DNA of 5,561 nt, taken from positions 1 through 5,561 of the forward strand of contig CAIRTT010000427.1 in the NCBI GenBank assembly GCA_903881535.1, given 5' to 3'. The translations under genes and the position numbers were made by a program. This DNA comes from an uncultured Armatimonadota bacterium. GTDB lineage: Bacteria; Armatimonadota; Armatimonadia; Armatimonadales; Armatimonadaceae. Below the pieces are notes generated by a model, which worked only from the letters and a program-made list of their open reading frames with translations, had not been told where the DNA came from and made no database searches. Below are positions 1 to 5,561 of this stretch, piece after piece (positions within the stretch are counted from its first letter, which is position 1; every line of letters begins with the position of its first letter).

Positions 1-668
1 CCGATTACCGGCTTGCCAGCTTTGATGTAGTCAATCGCAAACGGAAATTCACTTTCGGGATCGATGTAATCGACATAGGCTTCATCAAGGACAAGATAAG
101 CACGTGATGGTAGGTGTTCAAGAATGTAATCAACATCGGCCTTGGTGATGACGCTTCCTGTCGGATTATGCGGATTTGCAATAATGACCAAGCGTGTCTT
201 GTCACTAAATGCCCGAACCATTGATTCGGCATCATGGCGGAGGTCACCATCGGTGAGTGGCACTCCAATCCGTGTCGCTCCCGCAAGTGTTGCTGCAGCC
301 TCATACAGAACAAATGTTGGTTGACCCGTTACGACTTCATCACCTTCGTCGAGGAATGTTAGCCCAAGAAGATGGATACACTCATCCGAACCATTACCAA
401 AAAGTAGCTGGTCGGCTGAGACATCCAACTTGGATGCGATGACATTTGCAAGCTCGATACATGCTGCATCAGGATACATATGCGTCGAAAGCATTCGTTC
501 CTGAACGGCCTTGATAGAAGCTGGACAAGGTCCCAGAGGGTTTTCGTTACTGGCTAGTTTTACGATTTCTCCGGTGATTCCAAGTTCCCGCTTGACGTCC
601 TCGATTGGCTTGCCGGGTGAGTATGGACGCAGTGCTGAGACCCGGGGCGATACATGTTGTCTATCCAC
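1..668 (-). CDS. hisC: Histidinol-phosphate aminotransferase, N-terminal part (cut by window edge)
   Basis: This is a PLP-dependent class I/II aminotransferase. HisC transfers an amino group between glutamate and imidazole-acetol phosphate in histidine biosynthesis, in the cytoplasm. Only 222 full codons are visible. Near the N-terminus, residues 7-21 read SPRVSALRPYSPGKP, a typical HisC opening, followed by KLASNENPLGP (37-47), GNGSDE (91-96), NPHNPTG (165-171, PLP-contacting Asn) and DEAY (195-198, Asp that pairs with the PLP ring). The catalytic PLP lysine should lie just beyond the left edge. The start is GTG at 668: an in-frame TAG at 680-678 blocks any extension and no ATG lies between. 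The gene diverges from the acetyltransferase, with 50 bp between the chosen starts. Aminotransferases of this fold are easily mislabelled, but the motif set and the nearby hisS favour HisC. Family assignment is firm; exact substrate is inferred. Confidence 0.87.
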   Translation of the reverse strand, partial: MDRQHVSPRVSALRPYSPGKPIEDVKRELGITGEIVKLASNENPLGPCPASIKAVQERMLSTHMYPDAACIELANVIASKLDVSADQLLFGNGSDECIHLLGLTFLDEGDEVVTGQPTFVLYEAAATLAGATRIGVPLTDGDLRHDAESMVRAFSDKTRLVIIANPHNPTGSVITKADVDYILEHLPSRAYLVLDEAYVDYIDPESEFPFAIDYIKAGKPVI

Positions 669-674
669 ATCAAA

Positions 675-680
675 AGTCTA
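675..680 (-). promoter_or_regulatory. Candidate -10 box of hisC (TAGACT)
   Basis: On the minus strand TAGACT is followed by six bases and then the GTG start at 668. It fits the TAnnnT form of a -10 box, and transcription would begin at or next to the start codon. No good -35 hexamer is seen 17 bp upstream, and GGTGG just upstream is a poor ribosome binding site. The TAG of the box is also the stop codon that fixes the hisC start. Confidence 0.4.
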
Positions 681-700
681 CCACCAAGGGGAAAGATGCT

Positions 701-712
701 GGATGTATGATG
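701..712 (+). repeat. Shared 12-bp start-proximal element, copy 1 (GGATGTATGATG)
   Basis: This copy matches positions 2577-2588 at 11 of 12 bases and lies six bases before the chosen acetyltransferase start. In both places GCT precedes it closely. The ATG inside the element is out of frame with the acetyltransferase here but in frame with the downstream gene in the other copy, so the similarity is unlikely to be coding. It contains the candidate -10 box. Confidence 0.45.
706..711 (+). promoter_or_regulatory. Candidate -10 box of the GNAT gene (TATGAT)
   Basis: TATGAT is followed by seven bases and then ATG at 719. A -35 element is not evident. The divergent hisC box lies only 25 bp away, so the two promoters would overlap and polymerases bound at them would probably exclude each other. 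Confidence 0.45.
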
Positions 713-718
713 CATGCT

Positions 719-1222
719 ATGCAAAATACTGGACACACTGTGTCGATAAGACCAGTTACGGAAGCGGATGCCGGGGATTGGATTGACCTGGTTAATGCGT
801 TGGCGGATTACGAAAAGCTGGACCGACCGACCCCCGAAGCCGTAGAACGCTTGAAGGCGCACGCGCTTGCAGTTGTTCCTAAGTTCACGGCTTGGCTTGC
901 ATGGCTCGATGATCGGCCCGTTGGATACTGCGTTTTCTTTGAGACGTATTCGACCTTTTTGGCCAAACCAACACTGTACTTGGAGGATTTGTTTGTTCAT
1001 CCAGATTTCCGCGGCGCGGGAATTGGGCGGTCACTTTGGAATGCGCTTGAGAGCGAAGTTCTGTTGCGTGACTGCGGCCGAATGGAATGGACATGTCTGC
1101 ACTGGAACATGCTCGGCATTACATTTTATGAAAAGCGCGGGGCGTGTAATCTGACCGATGAGTGGCGCACGTACCGCTTGGTCGAGGAGCAGATCAGAGA
1201 GCGTCAGGGGGCAGGGACGTAA
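719..1222 (+). CDS. GNAT acetyltransferase, spermidine/diamine N-acetyltransferase-like
   Basis: This is a 167-residue cytoplasmic GNAT enzyme that should move acetyl from acetyl-CoA to an amine. The order of features matches the SSAT/thialysine acetyltransferase branch (about 170 aa): beta-1 TVSIRPVTEADA (7-18), NALADYEKL (26-34, where animal SSAT has a similar ELAKYE), LYLEDLFVHPDFRGAGIG (86-103) with the acetyl-CoA pyrophosphate loop RGAGIG, and WN (129-130) followed by ITFYEKRGA (134-142), whose Tyr137 corresponds to the proposed general acid Tyr of SSAT. A polyamine or diamine substrate is likely but not proven; a small amine or amino acid is possible. The start is uncertain: in-frame ATGs lie at 707, 710 and 719. 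I chose 719 because it begins just before beta-1 and follows TATGAT by seven bases. AAGGGG at 686-691 could instead serve 707, though its spacing is long. Confidence 0.85.
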   Translation: MQNTGHTVSIRPVTEADAGDWIDLVNALADYEKLDRPTPEAVERLKAHALAVVPKFTAWLAWLDDRPVGYCVFFETYSTFLAKPTLYLEDLFVHPDFRGAGIGRSLWNALESEVLLRDCGRMEWTCLHWNMLGITFYEKRGACNLTDEWRTYRLVEEQIRERQGAGT

Positions 1223-1231
1223 GTCCGTGCC
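1210..1231. terminator. Hairpin between convergent GNAT and hisS genes, possible shared terminator
   Basis: A nine-position stem pairs 1210-1218 with 1223-1231, with one G-G mismatch (1214/1227), closed by loop GTAA. On the plus-strand RNA this is a GNRA-type tetraloop. The acetyltransferase stop TAA (1220-1222) lies in the loop, and the hisS stop lies just past the stem. There is no T-run on either side, so it is not a classical intrinsic terminator. It may instead protect mRNA 3' ends or slow the two converging polymerases. Confidence 0.4.
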
Positions 1232-1234
1232 AGC

Positions 1235-2524
1235 TTATTCACGAATGAAATCTGCGAGATCTGCTATCGACACGGTGTGCTGTGTTTGTGTTGCCAGCTC
1301 GCGAACCGATGCAGTCTGATTTGCAATTTCATCGTCGCCGATCACAATTGCATATTTTGCTCCGCCGGCATCCGCCATTTCGAGCATTGCCTTCAAGCGA
1401 CGACCGAGGTAGTCAACATCGATGCTCAGACCCGCATGCCGGAGTGCACTCGCAAGCGTAGTTGCAGCATCGCGGGCCGCATCTCCCATGGGACAGATAA
1501 AGGCGTCGAGCTGATTACCTCCCGGACGCGGGAGGCCAAGCTCCTCCATCGTAATCAGAACGCGTTCGATACCCAATCCAAATCCGATACCTGGTGTGGC
1601 AGGCCCACCGAGCTGCTCAACGAGCTGGTTGTAGCGTCCACCGCCACCCAAAGCCTTATCACCGAGCACTTTGCATTGGATTTCGAATGCGGTACGCGTG
1701 TAGTAATCAAAGCCACGAACGAGACGGTGATCAACTTCGTACGGAATACCAAGGGCATCTAGATACGAACACACCTTATGGAAGTGTTCCGCCGATGCGT
1801 CATCGAGGAAGTCCACGAGATTTGGAGCATCTTCGAGGAGAGCGATGTCCCGTTTGTCCTTGGAATCCAACATCCGCAGCGGATTCTGTTCAAACCGACG
1901 CTTGTTGTCATCACTCATCTCAGAGAGCAATGGCTCGGCATAGGCTTTTAGCGCATCGACGTATGCAACACGCGATTCTTTGGTTCCGACGCTGTTTACT
2001 TTGACGGTTAGCTCCGTGATTCCGAGTGCCTTATAAAACGCCACTGCAAGGTCGATGATCTCTGCATCAATGGATGGCATCGATGCGCCGAGGACCTCGA
2101 CACCGGCTTGGTGATGTTGACGATAGCGGCCTCGCTGAGCGCGTTCGTAGCGAAAGTTTGGACCAATATAAAGTAGCTTTGCGATTGGGCGCTCAATCCA
2201 GAGGCGTTCTGAGACATATGCCCGGATCGCACCAGCGGTACCCTCTGGGCGGAGCGTTAATCGATCGCCTCCGCGCGTGACGAGGTCGTATGTTTCCTTT
2301 GCCACGATATCTGTGCCATCGCCAACAGCCCGGTGGAAAAGATCGGTTTGTTCAAAGATAGGTGTTCGTATCTCTGCAAAGCCGTATGCCTTGCATACTT
2401 TGCGGAAGACAGACTCGACATGCAGCCAGCATGCGGAGTCGTTGACGAACGACCTTGCTTCCTTGCGACCACAGGGAACGGGGGGGACGATATCAAATGT
2501 GCCATCAGGGCGCCCATATTGCAT
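1235..2524 (-). CDS. hisS: Histidyl-tRNA synthetase
   Basis: This class II aminoacyl-tRNA synthetase charges tRNA-His with histidine in the cytoplasm, normally as a homodimer. It has 429 residues, a usual bacterial length. Visible motifs: motif 1 region with YGFAEIRTPIFE (47-58); LRPEGTAG (91-98); motif 2 FRYERAQRGRYRQHHQ (124-139) with its ATP-binding arginine; the HisA motif LVRGFDYYTR (268-277), containing the catalytic Arg270; GGGGRYN (293-299); motif 3 GIGFGLGIERV (312-322); and a C-terminal anticodon-binding domain from about 338. Start at ATG 2524 (MQYGRPDGTFDIVP) matches the family N-terminus; the open frame to 2623 would add 33 residues that look like read-through of intergenic DNA. 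Oddities: about 12 extra residues between DIVP and the motif 1 helix, and His at 137 where RQFHQ is usual. It converges on the acetyltransferase and diverges from the DUF512 gene. Confidence 0.97.
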   Translation of the reverse strand: MQYGRPDGTFDIVPPVPCGRKEARSFVNDSACWLHVESVFRKVCKAYGFAEIRTPIFEQTDLFHRAVGDGTDIVAKETYDLVTRGGDRLTLRPEGTAGAIRAYVSERLWIERPIAKLLYIGPNFRYERAQRGRYRQHHQAGVEVLGASMPSIDAEIIDLAVAFYKALGITELTVKVNSVGTKESRVAYVDALKAYAEPLLSEMSDDNKRRFEQNPLRMLDSKDKRDIALLEDAPNLVDFLDDASAEHFHKVCSYLDALGIPYEVDHRLVRGFDYYTRTAFEIQCKVLGDKALGGGGRYNQLVEQLGGPATPGIGFGLGIERVLITMEELGLPRPGGNQLDAFICPMGDAARDAATTLASALRHAGLSIDVDYLGRRLKAMLEMADAGGAKYAIVIGDDEIANQTASVRELATQTQHTVSIADLADFIRE

Positions 2525-2531
2525 AGCGCCG

Positions 2532-2537
2532 ATTATA
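2532..2537 (-). promoter_or_regulatory. Candidate -10 box of hisS (consensus TATAAT)
   Basis: On the minus strand a perfect TATAAT is followed by seven bases and the hisS ATG at 2524. No Shine-Dalgarno sequence precedes the ATG, so the transcript would start at or next to the start codon. A -35 match is not visible at 16-18 bp. The hisS start was chosen from protein homology alone, so the box position is independent support for a leaderless message. Confidence 0.55.
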
Positions 2538-2576
2538 TCGCTGGCAAGGTTACCAAGACGTGCTTGGACACGGCTA

Positions 2577-2588
2577 GGATGTATTATG
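2577..2588 (+). repeat. Shared 12-bp start-proximal element, copy 2 (GGATGTATTATG)
   Basis: Second copy of the element at 701-712, differing at one base and placed five bases before the ATG at 2594. It contains the candidate -10 box of the DUF512 gene. A common promoter or a binding site for one regulator of both plus-strand units are the two readings. Confidence 0.45.
2582..2587 (+). promoter_or_regulatory. Candidate -10 box of the DUF512-protease operon (TATTAT)
   Basis: TATTAT is followed by six bases and then ATG at 2594. No -35 element is clear. It lies 44 bp from the divergent hisS box, so both promoters sit within the 69-bp intergenic stretch 2525-2593. It should drive both downstream genes. 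Confidence 0.45.
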
Positions 2589-2593
2589 ACCGC

Positions 2594-4012
2594 ATGGCTT
2601 TGACATTGCCGGTGGCTACCCATGAGCGGCTAAGTTATCTCGAACGTGGTTTGGCGCAGAATGTGGTTGTGGAGGTTGTTGCCGGTTCGACGGCCGAGAA
2701 GGCTGGGATTCTAGTCGGCGACCGAGTTGTGACCGCAAACGGTGCACCCTTACGAGACATTGTTGACTGGAAGTTCCACTCGGCAGGCGACTCCGTGGAT
2801 GTGCAAGTTCTTCGTGACTCATCCGCGCTTCAGTTTACGATTGCAAAGACCTACGATGAAGACTTGGGAATTCGGTTTGCCGATGACCTCTTCGACCGAT
2901 TGCACATCTGTAAAAACAAGTGTGTTTTCTGCTTTCTTTACCAACAGCCAAAAGGCCTTCGTCCATCGTTGTACATCAAGGATGATGACTACCGACTCTC
3001 CTTTTTACACGGTAACTACGTAACGCTCACCAATCTCAAAGAGGGTGAGCTCGACCGGATTTGTGAACAAAAGCTGAGCCCAATGTTTGTTAGCGTTCAT
3101 GCCACCGATCCGGAGGCGCGTGGGAAGATTCTAGGGCGCAAGGGACCCGAGGCGATATTGCCGATACTGCAGCGTCTCGCCGATGCCCGGATTCAAGTGC
3201 ATGCTCAGATCGTTTTGGTTCCAGAATATAACGACAATGAGATCCTGATGGAGACGGTTACGGATCTAGCGAATCTTCATCCCGAGAATCGTGGATCTTA
3301 CGGCGGAGTCCTGTCTGTTGCTGTAGTTCCGATCGGAATCACCCAGTTCAGGGAACGGCTAGCGCCGGTCAAGACGGTTAACTCATCGATGGCATCTGAG
3401 GTGCTCGATACGCTTGGTGCGCTTCGGGACGATTACCTCAATCGTCTTGGGACACGATTTGTGTATCCAAGCGATGAGTTCTACTTAATGACCAATCGGG
3501 AGATTCCAAGTCGGCCAGAGTACGAGGGATTTCCACAGCTTGAAGACGGCGTCGGATTGGTTCGCTTGTTTCTCGACTCTCTGAATAAGGTTCGGAGTGT
3601 GATGCCACCGTCCGTGGCGAGCCCTGGTACTTACACTTTTGTGACAGGAGAGGTTGCAGCACCTTTGCTGCGAACGCTGGCCACAACCCTCTCGGAAATC
3701 GAGGGAGTCTCAGTGAATGTCTGTGCAGTGCATAACTGGTTCTTCGAAGGAAACATCAACATCGCTGGGTTGATTGTCGGTATGGACATCGTGCGAGCGA
3801 TGGATACCTTCGATGCTAACGAGACGATTGTTATTCCAAGTGTCATGTTGCGTGATGGCGAAGAAGTTTTTCTTGATGAGATGACAGTAGACCAACTTGA
3901 AGAAAAGCTTGGGAAACGTGTGATGGTGATTGAGCGGACCCCAGAGGCAGCACTGGATGCTGTTATCAACCCGGGCCAGCTCCGGAGGCATGTTCGAGAT
4001 GGCAATGTTTAA
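2594..4012 (+). CDS. DUF512 family protein: PDZ domain plus radical-SAM-like Fe-S domain
   Basis: This 472-residue protein has the known DUF512 layout. An N-terminal PDZ-like module (about 22-85; VVVEVVAGSTAEKAGILVGD) is followed by a three-Cys cluster HICKNKCVFCF (104-114; Cys106, Cys110, Cys113, spacing CX3CX2C), the radical SAM pattern for a 4Fe-4S cluster. Then come SLYIKDDDYRLSFLHGNYVTL (about 125-145), SPMFVSVHATDPE (162-174), YPSDEFYLMT (291-300) and the DUF512 C-terminus (AGLIVGMDI, IPSVMLRDGEEVFLDEMT to about 431). No signal peptide is seen, so it is cytoplasmic. Members occur in Firmicutes, Cyanobacteria and others; the reaction is, to my knowledge, not established. I chose ATG 2594 because it follows TATTAT by six bases; ATG 2579 is in frame but lies in the promoter element. 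It overlaps the next gene by 14 bases. Confidence 0.93.
   Translation: MALTLPVATHERLSYLERGLAQNVVVEVVAGSTAEKAGILVGDRVVTANGAPLRDIVDWKFHSAGDSVDVQVLRDSSALQFTIAKTYDEDLGIRFADDLFDRLHICKNKCVFCFLYQQPKGLRPSLYIKDDDYRLSFLHGNYVTLTNLKEGELDRICEQKLSPMFVSVHATDPEARGKILGRKGPEAILPILQRLADARIQVHAQIVLVPEYNDNEILMETVTDLANLHPENRGSYGGVLSVAVVPIGITQFRERLAPVKTVNSSMASEVLDTLGALRDDYLNRLGTRFVYPSDEFYLMTNREIPSRPEYEGFPQLEDGVGLVRLFLDSLNKVRSVMPPSVASPGTYTFVTGEVAAPLLRTLATTLSEIEGVSVNVCAVHNWFFEGNINIAGLIVGMDIVRAMDTFDANETIVIPSVMLRDGEEVFLDEMTVDQLEEKLGKRVMVIERTPEAALDAVINPGQLRRHVRDGNV
3984..3988 (+). promoter_or_regulatory. Shine-Dalgarno GGAGG of the protease gene
   Basis: GGAGG lies inside the 3' end of the DUF512 gene, ten bases before ATG 3999. 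The spacing rules out ATG 3990 (one base away) and disfavours ATG 4005 (16 bases). It is the only clear Shine-Dalgarno at a gene start in the window, as expected for an operon-internal gene. Confidence 0.7.
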
Positions 4013-5507
4013 TCAACTTTTTCAACTAGCAAGCACCCGCCGCACTGCTGCGGTAGTGGCAACCATCGCCGCGACTGCATCCTTTGCAATTGCATCCGCA
4101 TCGGGTCCTTCCCTCCGAGTTGTCATTTTCGGTGGCGGTCCCACCCCCGAGAGCAACCAGGTTGCCATCGAGAACAATGTTAAGTGGATGATGTCCATTC
4201 TTCCTGAGTGGTCGAATTCATTTGTCATGTTCGGGGATGGTACGAGTACAACGGAGACGGTACAGATCTCTCCCGTGCGTACAAAGGCACACAGGGTATT
4301 AGCGACGTTTTTTGGCGATGGCCCGACGGATGTTGATAAAGACACTCCGATAGCGTATCGGCCGAGTTCAGTCACTAAAATCGATGCTGCTAGCAAGAAA
4401 TCTTCTATCGAGGCGGCATTTGGTCAGCTTGAAAAAGAGCGTAGCAAGGACCCTGTGTTCCTGTACTTTACGGGGCATGGCTCGCGCGGACGCACGGGAT
4501 TTGATACGAACCGCTACGATTTGTGGCGTGAAGAGGGGATGACCCCCGCTGAGCTCGTAACACAGCTCGAAAAGGTTAAAAAGGGCGTCCCTGTCACGAT
4601 CTTAATGGTTCAGTGTTTCAGTGGTGCTTTTGCAAATGTCATCTTCGAAGGGGCAAATGAGCAAGGTGGGCTGCTCGACCGACAGGTCTGTGGCTTCTTT
4701 GCTGCAACTCCGGACCGTGTAGCAGCAGGGTGTACACCAGAGCTGAACGAGGCTGAATATCGTGACTTTTCAAGTACATTTCTAGCGGCCATTACGGGTA
4801 AAGACCGTGTCGGTCGCACGGTGAAAATGCCTGATTACAACGGGAATGGCTGGACGGGTTTTGATGAGGCGTACTATTTTTCGCTGATCGAAGATCCATC
4901 CATTGATGTTCCTGTTGTGACATCCGATGCATTCTTGCGCAAGTTTGTGCCTGTCACCGATGACAATGAGGTTGCTGAAACGCCGTGGGCGGATGTCCTC
5001 AAGTGGGCTAATCCTGCGCAGAGGGCGGCACTCGTTGGTCTTTGCGAGAAAATCGGCGGAGAAGCGCTTACCGAAAAGCGCCTGGAAGTTGCTTTGTCCG
5101 AGTTTCGCCGCCGTGGTCGCCAAGGGGATGCACAAGTCGTTTATCCAGCTGATGTCAGAGACGAGCTAGCTAAATCCGTATCAGAGCTGTCCTCACAATT
5201 CCCGAATATTGCGCGGCGTGGTGGAGGCGATCAGAGTCAGTCCCGCGTTGAGAGGGGACGGGCCGTTCATTACCTCCAGGCCAACCCTGAGATTCTGGAA
5301 AACTACATGAAGGTTTGCGACAAAATTGATGCTGCCCAAGATGTTGCAGAGGCTGATGCGGTTCGCGGAGCCAGATGGATACGGCTTCTAAGGCTTGGAA
5401 AGTCTATTGTCCTCGAACACCGCCTCCGGGAAGCCAAAGATCGCGGGGTAATCAAGCGGTTTGAGTCCCTGCGTAAACTCGAATCTGGAAACCCGTTTCG
5501 GTCGTAA
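3999..5507 (+). CDS. Exported caspase/legumain-like (clan CD) cysteine protease
   Basis: This 502-residue protein starts with a signal peptide: an n-region with Arg14-Arg15, a hydrophobic Ala-rich core (about 17-33) and a likely cut near ASA-SG (33-37). The mature protein opens with LRVVIFGGGPTPESNQVAIE (39-58) and carries the clan CD dyad: His160 in FLYFTGHGS (154-162) and Cys206 in ILMVQCFSGAF (201-211), each after a hydrophobic strand. Residues 279-290 (DYNGNGWTGFDE) form an EF-hand-like loop, followed by IDVPVVTSDAFLR (302-314). From memory, this order is shared with bacterial C13/caspase-like proteins annotated only as peptidases. Residues about 320-502 are mostly helical, charged and not recognised; arginine-rich stretches (370-374, 406-407, 416-421) are possible processing sites. 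Cys231 and Cys245 could form a disulfide outside the cytoplasm. It overlaps the DUF512 gene by 14 bases, so co-translation is likely. Its target is unknown. Confidence 0.85.
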   Translation: MAMFNQLFQLASTRRTAAVVATIAATASFAIASASGPSLRVVIFGGGPTPESNQVAIENNVKWMMSILPEWSNSFVMFGDGTSTTETVQISPVRTKAHRVLATFFGDGPTDVDKDTPIAYRPSSVTKIDAASKKSSIEAAFGQLEKERSKDPVFLYFTGHGSRGRTGFDTNRYDLWREEGMTPAELVTQLEKVKKGVPVTILMVQCFSGAFANVIFEGANEQGGLLDRQVCGFFAATPDRVAAGCTPELNEAEYRDFSSTFLAAITGKDRVGRTVKMPDYNGNGWTGFDEAYYFSLIEDPSIDVPVVTSDAFLRKFVPVTDDNEVAETPWADVLKWANPAQRAALVGLCEKIGGEALTEKRLEVALSEFRRRGRQGDAQVVYPADVRDELAKSVSELSSQFPNIARRGGGDQSQSRVERGRAVHYLQANPEILENYMKVCDKIDAAQDVAEADAVRGARWIRLLRLGKSIVLEHRLREAKDRGVIKRFESLRKLESGNPFRS

Positions 5508-5561
5508 ATGCATAGGAGACAGGTACACTTACATCGGTTTGTGAAAAAAGGTGCAATGTAG
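5508..5561. other. 3' tail with no supported gene
   Basis: The last 54 bases follow the protease stop. They contain an AGGAGA (5514-5519) with no start codon at useful distance, a TACACT (5524-5529) that could be a -10 box, and a TTGTGA. A 17-codon frame starts at ATG 5508, directly after the TAA, and ends with TAG at the window edge; it has no ribosome binding site and looks accidental. There is no terminator hairpin with a T-run, so the end of the operon is not visible. Confidence 0.4.

Noticed and set aside
605..718. Longer GNAT protein starting at 605
   Set aside because: It would overlap hisC on the opposite strand and add residues not found before beta-1 in this family.
1277..1762. 161-codon open frame antisense to hisS
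   Set aside because: It is a shadow of hisS codon use; its translation shows no domain and it has no start signal.
2333..2593. Upstream extension of the DUF512 frame to 2333
   Set aside because: It runs antisense through the hisS 5' end, and the translated stretch looks nothing like the family; PDZ similarity begins only after 2594.
2525..2623. Longer hisS starting at ATG 2623
   Set aside because: The extra 33 residues do not resemble a HisRS N-terminus, would cross the DUF512 start region, and the family start MQYGRPDGTFDIVP begins at 2524 with TATAAT just before it.
3930..3998. Protease start at 3930 or 3990
   Set aside because: Starting at 3930 would put 23 polar residues before the signal peptide and overlap the DUF512 gene much further. 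ATG 3990 has GGAGG only one base away.
4038..4110. Tat (twin-arginine) export signal in the protease
   Set aside because: Arg-Arg is present but followed by TAAVV rather than a hydrophobic FLK-type pattern; an ordinary Sec signal peptide explains it.
5508..5561. 17-codon peptide gene after the protease
   Set aside because: It has no ribosome binding site, and the stop coinciding with the window edge is probably chance.
1..5561. CRISPR array, insertion sequence, tRNA or rRNA
   Set aside because: No regularly spaced repeats, terminal inverted repeats, transposase or RNA gene signatures were seen on either strand.

Overview
The window holds five protein genes, packed with almost no spare DNA, from a bacterium of roughly 50% GC. 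The proteins are bacterial in type. The histidyl-tRNA synthetase (N-terminal GTFDIVP signature) and the family mix loosely suggest Armatimonadota or a neighbouring phylum, but this is a guess and no marker here proves it.

Layout: (1) positions 1-668, minus strand: the N-terminal part of a histidinol-phosphate aminotransferase (hisC), running off the left edge. (2) 719-1222, plus: a small GNAT acetyltransferase resembling spermidine/diamine acetyltransferases, divergent from hisC. (3) 1235-2524, minus: histidyl-tRNA synthetase (hisS), convergent with the acetyltransferase; a hairpin with a GTAA loop sits over the 12-bp gap. (4) 2594-4012, plus: a PDZ plus radical-SAM-like protein of the DUF512 family, divergent from hisS. 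(5) 3999-5507, plus: a secreted caspase/legumain-like (clan CD) protease with a visible His/Cys dyad and an EF-hand-like loop. Its start overlaps the end of gene 4, so the two very probably form a translationally coupled operon. The last 54 bases show no convincing gene.

Two things stand out. First, all four promoter-proximal genes have a TAnnnT box 6-7 nt before the start codon and no convincing Shine-Dalgarno at usual spacing, whereas the operon-internal fifth gene has a good GGAGG. This is what leaderless transcription would look like. Two of these boxes lie in a near-identical 12-bp element (GGATGTATnATG). Second, a cytoplasmic radical-SAM-type protein of unknown function is coupled to an exported caspase-like protease, a pairing I do not recognise as a described system. 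hisC and hisS share a link to histidine (synthesis and use), but they sit in separate divergent units.
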